NCBI GenBank assembly: GCA_905182995.1
Contig: CAJJDP010000036.1
Span: 264,332 to 328,331 of the forward strand
DNA length: 64,000 bases
Source of the DNA: Paramecium octaurelia
Taxonomy: Eukaryota; Ciliophora; Oligohymenophorea; Peniculida; Parameciidae
Reading direction: 5' to 3'
Part shown: positions 11,917-24,256 of the stretch, in pieces
Layout: every line of letters starts with the position of its first letter
How positions within the stretch are numbered: position 1 is the stretch's first letter
Program-made: the position numbers and the translations under genes
Notes under the pieces: generated by a model
What the model was told of the DNA's origin: nothing
The model's database searches: none
What the model saw: only the letters and a program-made list of their open reading frames with translations

Positions 11917-12901
11917 TAATGAAGTTAAATAATTTATAAAATGAATTTATATTATACAAAATTCATTACATTATTAGTTATTAAAATATCTTAGTTCTTT
12001 GGTTACTTAATCTTAATCTTGATATTTATTTTGTTTTGTTCCAACATTTTAATTCTATAATTTAGATATTATGATACTTAATTTTATAAATTAAAAATCT
12101 GAAAATCGAGAAAAAATTAATTATATGAAAAATTAGTAACGCTAACTTAAAAGTGCTTTCACTCATTTCATCAACGATATAATATTTATAAAAAATGGCA
12201 TTTCATAATCATAAACAAAAAATCAAACTAAATATTTGATAAATATATTTCATAATTTAAGGGGATTAGACTTGAAAGATATCAATTTTAAATTGGATCT
12301 CTTGATCAAATATAAATTTATTAAGAAAAGGAAGAGATATTAGAAAGCAAAGGGTTAGGCGATTTAAAGAAATGATAGAAGATTTTCTATTTCACTTAAA
12401 TAATTACTCTAGTATTGTTCTGAGTAATTTATTAAACCTTGGGAGAACATTATATAAATACTTAATTACAATTAACAATTCAGTTGATTATAAATTTCAA
12501 TACTAAATTATTTTATTGTTTCCTATTTAGATGAATTCTTAAAGAAATTCTCTAATTTATCTAAACTCATACTAATTAATGCGATATTAATTTGCATTAA
12601 AATCAAATCATTAATACCAACACACCTTTCTAAAAAGATTTAAAAATACACGAAGTAGCTTAAAATATACAATTTAGTATCATTCTTCATTACTATCTGA
12701 ATCATCCTAAAGGATCTAACTAGTAGACTAATATAATCATGGGAATTTGTTGCGCTCTAAACTACAGTAACTAAATTAATAATTCAATTGAACTAAAATC
12801 AATAAAAACTAATGAAAATAAAATTAAATTGAATAATTTCTTCTATAATCATAAATTTCAATTATTTGATAAAATTTAATAGATAAAAATATACACCGAA
12901 T
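11917..12901. other. Long spacer with coding-like fragments
   Basis: Nearly 1 kb between divergent genes. Two short frames look partly protein-like: around 12250-12380 on the plus strand (KGIRLERYQFQIGSLDQ) without a usable start, and 12739-12924 (MGICCALNYSNQ...), which overlaps the next gene's start. Neither has intron support. They may be remnants of a decayed gene. Confidence 0.4.
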
Positions 12902-14935
12902 ATGGAAAATACTCATTTGGTTGAAGAATCTTAATAAATCAACTAGTAATATTAAAATCCACAAACATCAGAAAATAGATTTCAAAGTTTGTAATCCTAA
13001 GATGAAGATGATGAAAATTAATAAATCAATAATTCTCATTTTAAGAATTTAAGCTCATCATCTATCTAGAATGTTCTTTCTTCTTAAAATAGTGACTTAG
13101 ATTAAGAGAACCAGGATGATGCCTTTAATTTCATTAAGCAAGAATAAAACTAAATAAATAACATTGAAAATTAATAGAATGAATAATAAATTTTACCACT
13201 AGAGAATGATCAAAAGGAAGAGAAGATAATTTAAAATGACTCAAAGGTTACCCAAACTTAAGGTGTACAAAATGAAGAACCTTAGAAAGAGTAATTAGAA
13301 GATAAAAATCATTCTCAAATGAACAATAATTCAGAAGATAAAGATATTAAATAAGTATCAGTTAACATCTTGATTAAACAAATTCCAACTGAAACTTCAG
13401 ATTTAAAATATGAATAATAAAGGGGAAGCGAAGTTGAATAGAATATTTAAAAAATTCAGAACAGTTCCTAACAAGTAGAAAAGCTTAAATCAATCATTAA
13501 GTCTCCAAAATCTGGAACTTCAAATGTTTAATCAGGAGATCCTTCTTTAGATAAAAGTATTTCACCAGAATAATTATTAAAATATAAAAGAAATGAAAAA
13601 TTGTATAATTAGATTATGGAGACTAATTTAAATGAAATCTTCTTATTTTACTCTAAATAGTTCTAAAGTCCGATAAAATTACCCACAAAAACAAAAGAAT
13701 CAATTTTTGAGAAAAAATCATTTATGAGTTTTCCTTAATACATGCATTTCTGTAAAGATTTTTAATTAATTGATTTGTTGGTCACCAATGAATTTATAGA
13801 GAAGTATGCTGGTCCCAAAAACCAAAAACCTTTATACAAAATAAAATATAAGAATAGAGTAAAAGATTCATTTATTATTACTAAATAAATTCTGCAGGAA
13901 ATCTTTCAGAAATGCTCTGGAATCCAATAATTAAGCTTTTCAGAGTTTTTATACTCATTAATAAAAATAGCGGATATTGTATTTCCAGTTTCTAATTCTA
14001 TAAATGCACTCTATTTATTTTTAGGAATTCATGATCCAGAAATCTACAACAAAAAGTTATCTACAATTTAAGATATGAATTAATCACGTATATAAAATCA
14101 AGATAATATAATATCTAAATAAGAAGTTAAAAAAATACTCCCTACTATAATAAATAAACCAATAATTGAAAATCACAAAAGTTAAGATACATCTCAAATT
14201 TCAAAATTTAATTAAATTTAGGAGATACATAGGAGATCAAAGGTCTAATAAAATAATAATTAGAGCTATTCAATTCGATGGGAGGATTTGGTAAGTAGTG
14301 AAAATGAATTTGATCCCAGAAAATTGTTATTGGATGAAGACCTTACAGATTAGGATGATGCTATCTATTTGAAAGAGTACATGATAAGTGAATTTGGAAT
14401 AAAGAAAAAATAAGATTTTGTAAAGTAATATTAAGAAGGAGAAAGGATCAAGTATTCCCAGTATCCCTACTAAAACTACTAATAAAGAAAAAACCAAGGT
14501 TATACTGAAAGTTCATCTAGAGAGCAAAACCCATCAAGTTTATAGGGGAAGCTAATATATTAAAAGGATACTATGTTTTTATAAAAAAGATAGGAATTGG
14601 CTGAAGCATAATTAATTTATCCTACGCTACCTATAAATTAAATGTCTCAAATGCTTCAAAAAGAAAGGGGTAAATAATTAATTCATCCTAATTCTTTTGA
14701 GTAAAGAAAAAACTACAATGTTATAAAACAACTTCCATCTCTTAATAAATCTTATGCTAATTAAAATATTAGTTCATCAATTGAGAGAGGACAATAAAAT
14801 GCATAATAAATAGATCATGTTAGTAAATAGAACTTACGTAAAGGGGAAATAAATTAAAAAAAAAGAGATTAATAAATTTATTTAGGAATGTTAAAACTAT
14901 AGGATAACAAAGCAAGAAAAGTATAAAGGAAATGA
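12902..14935 (+). CDS. Large Gln-rich protein with an EF-hand/p25-like segment
   Basis: An intron-free 677-aa frame from ATG 12902 (MENTHLVEES) to TGA 14933-14935. It is exceptionally rich in Gln, Asn, Ser and Lys, most Gln being TAA/TAG. Residues about 275-385 are the only globular-looking part: FCKDFQLIDLLVTNEFIEKY, then LQEIFQKCSGIQQLSFSEFL, then IKIADIVFP. The pattern 'helix, L-x-F-x-E-F-x-x-x-L-x-x-I-A' resembles p25-alpha/TPPP and related EF-hand-like domains of microtubule-associated or ciliary proteins; this is inference. The rest is low complexity. The reading frame one base over stays open past the stop up to 15240, so an unrecognised final exon is possible. Confidence 0.75.
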
Positions 14936-15236
14936 CTTTATTGATGTTATTTATAACTTAAAATCTCATTTAATTCTTTTTAGTTTTCTTATAAGTAGAT
15001 TTAGTTTCATAAAATTAATTTTAAGGACACAAATTGAGAAGAATCACTACTATAGGAGTAATTCAACTTAAAAGGTAATAATCAAATTGGGCATAAAATA
15101 CTAAATAGTAGAAAAATAATAAGGTTAAGAATGGATTCGTTGAAGCTAAATATAATTTTGATGAACTAATATTGAAATTAGAAGAGCAATGTGAATAAAT
15201 ATAAAAAAAATATACGTTTTTGAATATAATTATATA

Positions 15237-17256
15237 ATGAAATTCATTGCCTTAGCGATGTTGGTGATGCTAGCAACATCACAAGAATTCGTAGAATTTT
15301 ACTCAGCATTTTAAAATTCAGATGTAGCATAATTGGATGGATGGACAATACAAGGATCATTGTCAAAAGCTTAAACTGATAATTTCTTTACTTGTTCAGG
15401 TGCCTCAATTTTTGGAGGACCTAAAGCATTTGGTAAAGGAGCAATAGTTACCAAATAATTTTAATTGCCTCCTCATTTTTAGATTAAAATATAAGTTGAA
15501 GTCTGGAAGTATAGAAATTATACAAATCTAGATTTGATGCATGGGACACTTAGAGATAATTTTTTTATTTGGATAATTACCTCTGGGAAACAATGTGGAC
15601 TGGAAGTGATGGAACAAAAAGATGCGCAACTCCAGCAGGCGGTAATGTAAATTCATTCTCAGTTGATTAAACAATAACTCATAATCATGCAGCATTATTT
15701 ATTGCATTTACATCTTCTGCTGACAAGACAGCCGACAAAGTATAATCAATGCTAATCTTTAGATGTCTTGGGGTTTTAGAAACTTGAAATTATCTTATTT
15801 GCCATGTCCAACGGAATGTGGTACATGCCTTGGACCAGATGCAATTGTTTGTTAGATGTGGGTTCCAGTATCATCAAGTTGGATAAAGAATGTAGATGCT
15901 GATGGATGGAGTGCAAAAGGATCTTAAACTAGTATTAAAACAAGTACTTGTGCAGGAGTTCCAATTATTGGTGGTCCTGGTAATTTTGGTAATAATGTGT
16001 CAATTTAAAAAATCTTTGATAAACTAGTGCCACATTATAGAATTAAGGTGATAGCATAATTTTGGAAGATTGATAATTGGGATAATGATAATGCAGTTTT
16101 GTCTATTGATAATTAAGAGAAATGGAAATAAAATGTTGCTTAAGTAGAAGATAAGGAATACTTCATTTGTGATAAGATCAGTCCAGGAGGTGTTGATGGA
16201 ACAGAAAAGATTATTAATGTTAACTTTGAAACTCCCCATAATTATGGTGCTGCTCTTGTAAAATGGACATCCACCATCAAGAAGTCATCTAAATAAGCAT
16301 CTTGGGGTATCAGACAATTCCAATTATATGTTGCATAATGTTCAAGCAATTGTGCAACATGTACTGGACCAAGTGTTGAAGATTGTACTGCTTGTGTTTC
16401 TCCTTATGTATTATTGGACCCAGAAGATGGAAATGGATCTGGTTGTGTATTGAAAGGAGATTGGGTTGAATTCACATCAGAATTCTAAGGGGCAGGTTGG
16501 ACAGCTAATCCAGATTGGAAAGTTGCTGATGGTAAAAATGGACCAGATTTTACATCATAATGTGGAGAATTCAAATTCTTTGGTGGTTTTGATAAGACAG
16601 GAAAAGATGCTAAAATCACTAGAAAATTCAACTTACCTCCACATAAAAGAATTAGAATTGCATTTGAGGCTTGGAAAATTGATAACTGGAATGGAGAAGA
16701 TTATTTTGTTAAAGTTGATGGATTAAATGTTTGGTAAAGAACATTTGGATTTGGAGATCCTGGACTTGCTGATATTTGTGGTGGAGACGGATTTGAAAAT
16801 TATGCCATAGTTGATTTTGTTATTGGACATGAAACACCCACTTTGGATTTACTTATATCAACCACTATTGGAAAAAGCAATGATAATGCCTCATTTGCAC
16901 TTAAAGGATTTAAACTCTACTATGAAAAACCAGATGCTTGTGCTACTCTTTATACAGAATGCAATTATACAGGTAATTATTTTATTCTATTAATTAATTA
17001 GGAAAATCATTCAACATGTGTGAAGACTTACCTAACTTCCAATTAGCTAAATATCCAAGCAAAATCAAATCAATTTAAGTTCCAGCAGGAGCTAAAGTGA
17101 TTCTTTTTGATGAAATGGATTATAATGGTATTCAATATTATTTTATAAATAGGAAAAACCATTGAATACACTGAAAATCAAAAGTGCATTGAAGAATATC
17201 AATACAAATTCCTTTAAAAAAACTAATAAAGTTATGTGTTAACAGCTAACAATTGA
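15237..17256 (+). CDS. Secreted protein: three tandem repeats with Cys-rich spacers and a C-terminal beta/gamma-crystallin-like module
   Basis: A 639-aa protein after removal of four introns (23, 23, 29 and 25 nt). A signal peptide is clear: MKFIALAMLVMLATSQ. Three repeats of about 170 residues follow. Each has the plan W-x-x-x-G...C...GGP/GGF...F-x-L-P-P-H-x-x-I-x-I-x-x-x-x-W-K-x-D-x-W (for example QLPPHFQIKIQVEVWKFDAW and NLPPHKRIRIAFEAWKIDNW). Between them sit furin-like Cys spacers (CPTECGTCLGPDAIVC; CSSNCATCTGPSVEDCTAC). The last 80 residues (LYTECNYTGKSFNMCEDLP ... VILFDEMDYNGKTIEYTEN) show the paired Y-x-G-x-x-x beta/gamma-crystallin pattern. Ciliate secretory-granule proteins are known to carry such C-terminal domains, so a trichocyst or cell-surface role is plausible but inferred. 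Confidence 0.8.
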
Positions 17257-17275
17257 TATAATAAATAACATATAA

Positions 17276-18230
17276 TCATAAAAATCCTGCTTTTTTTTTA
17301 GTGTTTTTGCTACGGTTTTACTTTTATTCATTGTTATCATCGTTCAAAACTTATTAACCTTTTCCTTCAAACATATCAGATAATGTATTTTCATAACTCT
17401 ACCATATTTGTTCCTCTAATGATTTTAATATAGCATATACTTTTATTTATATTTTAGGAAGGATTGTCATTTTTATTTTATTGTTATGGCTGTCTCTTTT
17501 TGATTTGCTGTAATGTTTTATTCAATTTATTAATTGCATAATATTGGATGAAATAATTTGCCATAGGAGTAAAGTTTATTTAACATATTTTCTCTTGGTC
17601 AATTTGATCATCTAAAATGTAGACACTCAAGTCTTCATCTTTATCCCTAACTTTATATTAGGCCCTTTCCTTTTCATTCAATCTCTTTATATAATCCTAC
17701 TCTAATTGCGAAAAGGCTGATTTGTAGTTATTGCATCTATTTTCCAAAGAATGGATTGTTAACAGCAATGGATTTATAATGTCATTTATTAGAATTTTGT
17801 TATGATGTTGGTCATCTACAACTTTGCAATCGAAAACCCATGTTAAAGTGTAAATCTTAATGACATTACTGTAACCGTAATACAAAGAGGAGTCATTCAA
17901 CTTGAAAGAGTATTCGGCTTAAGGATCAAATTTTAGAGCTAAATCTAATAGATCCAACACTCCTTGGAAATTTGTAGTTTAAATTGATTTGTTGTACAGT
18001 TCTTTATCCTTTTGGATACGATCTTTGTTGAGTTTGCAAATCCAAGATTACCTTAGATTTGTGATGACTTTGTCTTATATACATAATTACAGATCAAACA
18101 CTTATCAATATTGATGCCTGCTCGTATTAAATAGGGTGTGTTTCTGCATCCTGTCCATAAGGGTTGGGCTGAAACTAATTTTAAAAATACTACCTTTTAA
18201 AAAAATTAGATCATCTTCTTCAACATTCAT
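17276..18230 (-). CDS. XLF/Cernunnos-like non-homologous end-joining factor
   Basis: A 291-aa protein (human XLF is about 299) from ATG 18230 (MNVEEDDLIFLK) to TGA 17276-17278. Three introns (25, 29 and 25 nt) give a multiple of three. The order of features follows XLF: an N-terminal head starting AQPLWTGCRNTPYLIRAGI; LDLLDLALKFD; the signature IYTLTWVFDCKVVDDQ followed by ILINDIINPLLLTIHSLENR, comparable to the XLF motif F-x-W-x-F-x-C...L-x-x-P-L; a long coiled coil (SAFSQLEQDYIKRLNEKER); and an extreme C-terminus KNTKKKAGFL. XLF ends with a basic patch plus GLF that binds Ku, so the match extends to the tail. In known systems XLF supports XRCC4-Ligase IV in joining DNA ends in the nucleus. 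Confidence 0.75.
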
Positions 18231-18534
18231 TTTAATAATATTAATTAATTAAATTATGAATTTCCGATTCTCATTAAAGTAATTAATTTTAATAATAAGA
18301 ATAATATATCTATCTTAAATTTAAATTCTCATTAAAATGTTCATTTCACTTAGACAAAGATTGGTTTGGCATAGTCTAAGTTAAAAATTGTTAATAAAAA
18401 TAAAAGGGGCTTGCATATATTAATTTTAATGTGATAATATTTATTCTCCGATTTATTATGCATTACATAATATCTTTCTTAAGATTTTCAAACAATTTAA
18501 TAATGAACAGCAAACATAATAAATATTTTATCAA
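18231..18534. other. Intergenic spacer between divergent genes
   Basis: About 300 bp, AT-rich, presumed to hold the promoters of both flanking genes. No element was assigned. Confidence 0.5.
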
Positions 18535-18921
18535 ATGGGCTGCTCTCTTAAAAAAGAGAAACGATTCTCAACCTTCAATATTAATGAATAAAACACTTTT
18601 TATTTTGTGATAATAAATGGAGACCAAGAACTTAAAAATCTTAAATAAAGAAAGAGATTGTCAAATTCAGTTCCAACTTTGGGCTCAATAAGTATTATTT
18701 ATCATTCAGTAAAATCTAGATCATAGCACTATAATTTAAAGGAGAAATAAACTACTTCAATCTTAATTAGGTCAGATGGTATTATAAAGACATAATTTAA
18801 AGACTTCCACCCAGTAACTTCATAAGAGTTGAATAAATATTTATATTTCTAAAAGATCATAAAGATAATATATTATTATTATGCCTAACTCCTCAATTAT
18901 CATATTACTCCTTAATAATGA
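18535..18921 (+). CDS. Small lineage-specific protein with MGC lipidation-type N-terminus
   Basis: A single-exon 128-aa frame from ATG 18535 to TGA 18919-18921. It begins MGCSLKKEKRF, which fits N-myristoylation at Gly2 with possible palmitoylation at Cys3 and a basic patch, so membrane attachment is likely. The remainder is basic and hydrophobic (FYFVIINGDQELKNL; YNLKEKQTTSILIRSDG; KDFHPVTSQEL) with a repetitive Ile/Tyr tail. No domain is recognised. Confidence 0.5.
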
Positions 18922-19067
18922 TAAGTGAGGAATGGTAATGCAACATTATATTCAGAATGATCAAGATATGTAAATTATTCTTAAAAGCTCCATTTTAGAG
19001 GTTAAAAAAATAGTTATTAATTTAATATCAATTTAAAAATAATTAAATTATTTTATATTTTCTAATA

Positions 19068-20018
19068 ATGGAGGAGAGAATTGTCTAATTTGCACCATTC
19101 TTAGCAAGCAGAGCCAACGAAATTGCTTAATTGTAAAATACTCTTAAAAGCAAATTTCTAAACTCAAATGCTTAGCCATTTTAAGTGATCCATAAGCACA
19201 TGCGAAGAAGAGCAATGTCACATAATAGATATCGTATTCCTAGTTCAGTAGACTTCAATCATTTTATAATTAGTTAAGAAAACATATGTCTGGCCCAGGA
19301 TTGGAAGAGAGGGACTTGAAGTAAAAAACCCCAAAGTGTCGAAAGCATTTAAGAAAGCGAAGAGATTTAATATTTCTGAATAGATCAAATAAAATTTTAT
19401 GGATGGAAACTCACTTGTATTAGGTCAAGAGAATGAAGATGATTACTTACTGTGGATTTAAAGTACCAGAAAAAGCAAACGAAAAGAATTTTAGAGCAGT
19501 GCACAGATATTTTGATCATGGAAGTATGATTTTTGATGCTTCATACTATTAAATTGTTGAGGGCAACATAGAAAATGAATTAGTTGTTGACGATCACACA
19601 ATTATTCATCCTTAAGAAGTACCTGATACAGATTTTGTTGTTCATAATAATAAATACAACATTTTTTAAGTAATCGGAAGAGAATCCTTATAAATTATTA
19701 ACTCTTTATTAAATATTTTTAATTGCTAAATAGATGGTCAAACTCATAAATATTTTAGTTTTAATTATTAATATGAGAAGATATAAAGTGTAACTACAAA
19801 GAAGGGTAGGAAAATCAAGACATTAGCTGATTATGATGAGGATATGAAAGACATGTATGAAGTTTTTGAAAATAAAGGGGATGAAGATATCTATAAATCT
19901 GTTTGGTAAATAGATTAAAATTAATTTATGAAGAGGTTCAAAATTGATACAAGAAATCGATATACACATTAGAGAAATAAAAAATAAATATTCAAAACTC
20001 TTTTAGAAATTAGATAAC

Positions 20019-20050
<32 letters not shown>

Positions 20051-20971
20051 TAAGCTGAACCATAAATACTAATTGATCTTATGAAAAAAAAAAGAGCCAT
20101 GAGATGGTTATTAAATTAAATGGATAAAAATGAGAATGACATAAGTGTTGAGTTATTTGATTAAAATGAAAAAGAATAAAAACCTGATCAAGAAATTTAA
20201 ATAGAATAATAGCCTGATGTATAAGAATAGTAACCTTAAAAAGAAGAAGATTTATAAAAGATATAATAAAATACTACTCTAAAACCTAAGGATATTCATA
20301 TAAAGATTTTAATAATACCACCGTCAAATTAGATAAAGAAGCAAATTGACGTTGGTTACAAATTAATTGTTAATTTGGGAGGAGGATTAATAGTTTGGAG
20401 ATTGTTCAATTAATTAAAATTAAAGCCTGTTGGCTTACGTGATATTCGTCAAATATGTTTGGAAAATAATGTCTTTTTTAATGAATACGAAAATGAAGAT
20501 CTCATTGAAAAGTATCTCAAAAGTACTAATAAAATAAATTATTTGGCTCTGCAGTTTCCTTATCCATTTTCATTTGATTTTTCACTATATCCATCATGGT
20601 GTTCTTGCCATTTAATAGCTTATAAGAATGTTCCATAAAAGCAAGCATTGATCCTTCAACCTACTGAGGAAGATTTTGGGCTCCTTAAGAAGAAAGTCTA
20701 TAAAATCCAAATATAAAGAACAGAGGATGAAAAGCCAAAAATAAATAACAGAGTTGAAATTTTGCAATATGAAAAAAGGCTTTCAGAGATAGTTTAGAAA
20801 CGAAAAATCTTGGGAGTGGTAACTTTTGGAAATATATCATTATAACATGGGAAGGGAATAGGGTAAGGAAAAATTGATGGAAGGTTGGCTGGAAAAGACA
20901 TTATTGTTCTCTTTCGTAATCATGATTCTGAATATTGTTTCTTCGCAGATTGCAAGGTAAATACCATTTGA
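19068..20971 (+). CDS. POP1: POP1-like subunit of RNase P / RNase MRP
   Basis: A 625-aa protein with one 26-nt intron at 19248-19273. The N-terminal POP1 block is unmistakable: ASRANEIAQLQNTL, then IHKHMRRRAMSHNRYRIPS, where intron removal continues into LRKHMSGPG. The block WMETHLYQVKRMKMITYCG follows. Further on lies the family's C-terminal domain: GGGLIVWRLFNQLKLKPVGL, FDFSLYPSWCSC, then ILGVVTFGNISLQHGKG. The usual length is 800-1000 aa, so this copy is compact. A pure TAA/CAA tract at 20015-20053 encodes polyglutamine in the linker. POP1 is the protein scaffold of the ribozymes that mature tRNA 5' ends and cut pre-rRNA. Confidence 0.88.
20015..20053 (+). repeat. TAA trinucleotide tract encoding polyglutamine in POP1
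   Basis: Eight consecutive TAA codons flanked by CAA and further TAA codons, all in frame, give about 12 Gln in a row. A standard-code reader would see a run of stops. Confidence 0.9.
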
Positions 20972-21020
20972 ATTAATACGTATTTGATATATTAAAATAT
21001 ACAATTTAAATTTATACAAA

Positions 21021-24000
21021 TCAAACTAATTCTATTGATTCTGGTTTTCGAACGTAGATCTAAAAATCATAAAATCTCTCAATCGCCAAATCGAATAAAA
21101 ATAGCATACAAGTTAGAGCTAGAGCTAAATAGAGTTATGGTCTAGAATATTGAATGAAATAAATACGAGACAAGATATCTGTAAAAGTTAAATGAGGGAG
21201 ACAACTCATAATCGTTCACTAAAATCAAGATTAGCCAATAAACAAGAATTGATAGTACAATGAAAAATATAGTGAAGTTGTAATTTGTATATGTAAAAGT
21301 GAGTACCTTAAGATTAACAAGAAGAATGATGATTCCATATATAAATACTCCATCTTCAAAAAATTCCATTGTCATACCGTTGTCCATGTTTTAGTTCTCT
21401 GTTGAAAATGTGCAGACTAGAAATATGATCAAGCCTTGAATCATTCCATTGAAAACCCAAAGCCAGAACTTAATAATAGTAAAAATTGGTTATTATCTAA
21501 ACTAGACATAGACATCAGGTTTATCTTCAAGTAAATTATGTGATGTCTTGCTCCATTATAAGTATTCAGAAGAAGGGTGCATTTCATCAAAGAGAGCATA
21601 GAGCACCTAAGGCAGAGAAGCAAAGACAGTGTTAAATAGTTAAGAGAGCCATTGGTCGTATAAGTATTGCCCACTAAAGCCATTGAGGAATCCAAACCAA
21701 AAGTAAGGAGTGATGAAAACCTAGTTCTTAAAAAATATGTATAGAATCGTAAGCGCATTTCTTCTGGAACACTCAACCCCATAATAAAACATTAATCGTT
21801 TAAGATGTTTGAATTCTTAGATGGCAAAGTCTGCAGCTCTGGCAGCTTGAGTGCCTTCAACTCCTTAAATTCCAACTCCGACATGGGCCTTAATAGAGAT
21901 GATCGAATTTACCTCATTAATCATGGAAACGTCATTGGCTCCATCACCAATAGCCAAAGTGTAAGCCTTTGGGAGATACTCTTTAACTAAAGCTACTACT
22001 TATTGCTTTTGTTTTGGAGATACTCTGGCCACTATGACAACCTTGGCATAGAACGCTCTTTTTAGTAGCATTGATTTAAGTTATGGATTATCTAACATTA
22101 CTGATAATGCTTATCCGCTAATCACCAATGCAATATTAGCTGACTCATTACAATAATGCAAAAATACTTCCTCTATGCTCCCAACTGTTGTTTCCGTAAC
22201 TACTTAGAGCATATCATTGCTGTCAATCAGATTGCAAGAGTATCCTATTGCAATTGCAGTTTCAACTTTATCACCTGTTAGAACCCAAACCTTTATTCCT
22301 GCAGACTTTAATTCTTAAATAGTTTATCCAACATCATCAGCTAACAAGTCTTCAACAGCAGTAATTCCTAGAAACTCTAAATTGGATTCCAAAGTCTTTT
22401 GTAATTTGTTCATCATCTCTTCATCTTTATCCTCTTAAGCCTTTTTGTAACTATAATTTTAATAAAGTGTTATATACTCTGCCAAATAAAAGTCAATCTC
22501 ATTTTATTTAAATGTCTTTCTACCCAACATTAAGGTTCTGTATCCTTTGATTGCAAATTGATGGATGACTTGCTAGTGTTTGCATTCTCCTATTAATTCA
22601 AGTAATACTTCATCAGCGCCTTTGCAAAATAAAATATATTCATTCCCAGTTTTGACAACGATGGTCATTCTCTTTTTTTCACTGCTAAAATCAAAACTCA
22701 TTACTCTATGGAAATGAGTTTAGTTTATGGTAAGATTATTATTATTATCGATGCCTTAAAATACATACCCTTTTTATTCACAATAATCTAATATTGCTAA
22801 TTCATCAGGAGATGATCCTATCAATTTATTTTTTGATTTTACAACAGAATGACATAAACTCAAACACAATAAGGCTTCTTTTTCATTTTAAGCAAATAGT
22901 TCTCTAAACTGCATAGAATTTTTGGTTAATGTACCTGTTTTATCAGTAAAAACAATATTGATTTCTCCTAATTATTCAATCAAATTAGATTAGTGTGACT
23001 TTGAATTGGGCATCACCTTGTCTGATTCTAACATTTTGGCTTGTCCAAATTTGACTAATTCCACATTGACAACCAAAGATATGGGTATAAAATATGAAAG
23101 CAACGAAAACCATAATCCAAGATCTACAAATACATTGTCTTTCGAAAGTCCCAAATATGAGTAATTAAGATGATTGTTAGTCCATAGGAATTCATAGATC
23201 GATGCCATTATACAAAACAATGCCAAACTGATGGATATGGACATAATACATATTCTCATATATTATTCCAATCTACTTCGTTTGGTTCTTTCTTAAGAGC
23301 TGTTCAACATTATTTTACAATCCATACCACTGTAAATACACAAACCTATTATCCATTCTGTGTTTTTCAATATACAATCTCTTTCAATAAAGTTACCATA
23401 GTTCAATGAATTTACTTCAGAATTACTAATTTGATACGTTCCTGATAGTTTATAGAGTATTGGGTTCTTCTAATCGTATACGAATTTAACACTGTTATCT
23501 TTTTTCTTCTGTTTAATTACTATATAAATACAAAGTTTATTGCATTGTCAATGTGATATTTTTGTTATAAATCGTAAATTGAATATTTTTGCTTTAAGTT
23601 TGTTTCGCCATCTATTTGCTTTGTCTCCACATATGCTATGCCTCCTTAATAACTCGATGACAATATTAAGATGTCGCAAGGAATACTTTCATTTTCCATC
23701 ACCATGATAATGTCTGCTTGATAGATGTTCTTCCAATTGCACTATATAAACTAATTTTCAAAGTATTTGTGCGATTTACGATTATTCTCTTCCTAATCAG
23801 ATTTATATCTACTTTAATTAGAGTCTTACCTAGAATATTCTTCAAAGGCATCTTTAATTATACTAATACTAATCATCATTGACAAAGGACCATAAATAAC
23901 AGGCACACCATTTGTATAAGAAGTGACAGGTATTATTTGTAATATACCAATGACAATGAAATAGATATTAGCAGGTTGCGTAATTTGTTTGATAAAAGCA

Positions 24001-24134
24001 TATGGAAGAAAAGTGAGCCAGGTTGTTTTCATAGTTGTTATAGTGTTAGGTCTATTCCTCATAGGAGTATCATCTGGCAAGATAATCTTTTCTGTTTATG
24101 AAATTGATTCATTAATTTGGAAGTAACTCTTCAT
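21021..24134 (-). CDS. P4-type ATPase (phospholipid flippase)
   Basis: About 1,000 residues from ATG 24134 ([13 protein letters not shown]) to TGA 21021-21023. The N-terminus carries the flippase signature: [19 protein letters not shown] then [14 protein letters not shown], matching the P4 pattern 'N-x-I-x-T-x-K-Y-x-x-x-x-F-L-P...Q-F-x-R-x-A-N-x-Y-F'. The phosphorylation loop is [19 protein letters not shown] near 22920-22960, followed by [10 protein letters not shown]. The hinge and membrane helices occupy 22000-21150. The last intron (25 nt near 21150) restores the tenth helix ([19 protein letters not shown]) and the tail. Several introns further upstream were not all mapped. P4-ATPases move aminophospholipids from the outer to the cytoplasmic leaflet, usually with a CDC50 partner, which is not in this window. 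Confidence 0.92.
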
Positions 24135-24256
24135 TGGACCAAATAATTTGCTGCAAATTATAATATATATTGCAATTGATTTTAATTCATCCAATGGTTC
24201 AATGGTTCAAGAGACAACAACTTTGTGATGTATATAATTTATTAAAAATTTAATCT

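Noticed and set aside
16024-16239. Minus-strand ORF of 71 aa
   Set aside because: It is the antisense shadow of the secreted repeat protein, which has a signal peptide, repeats and introns.
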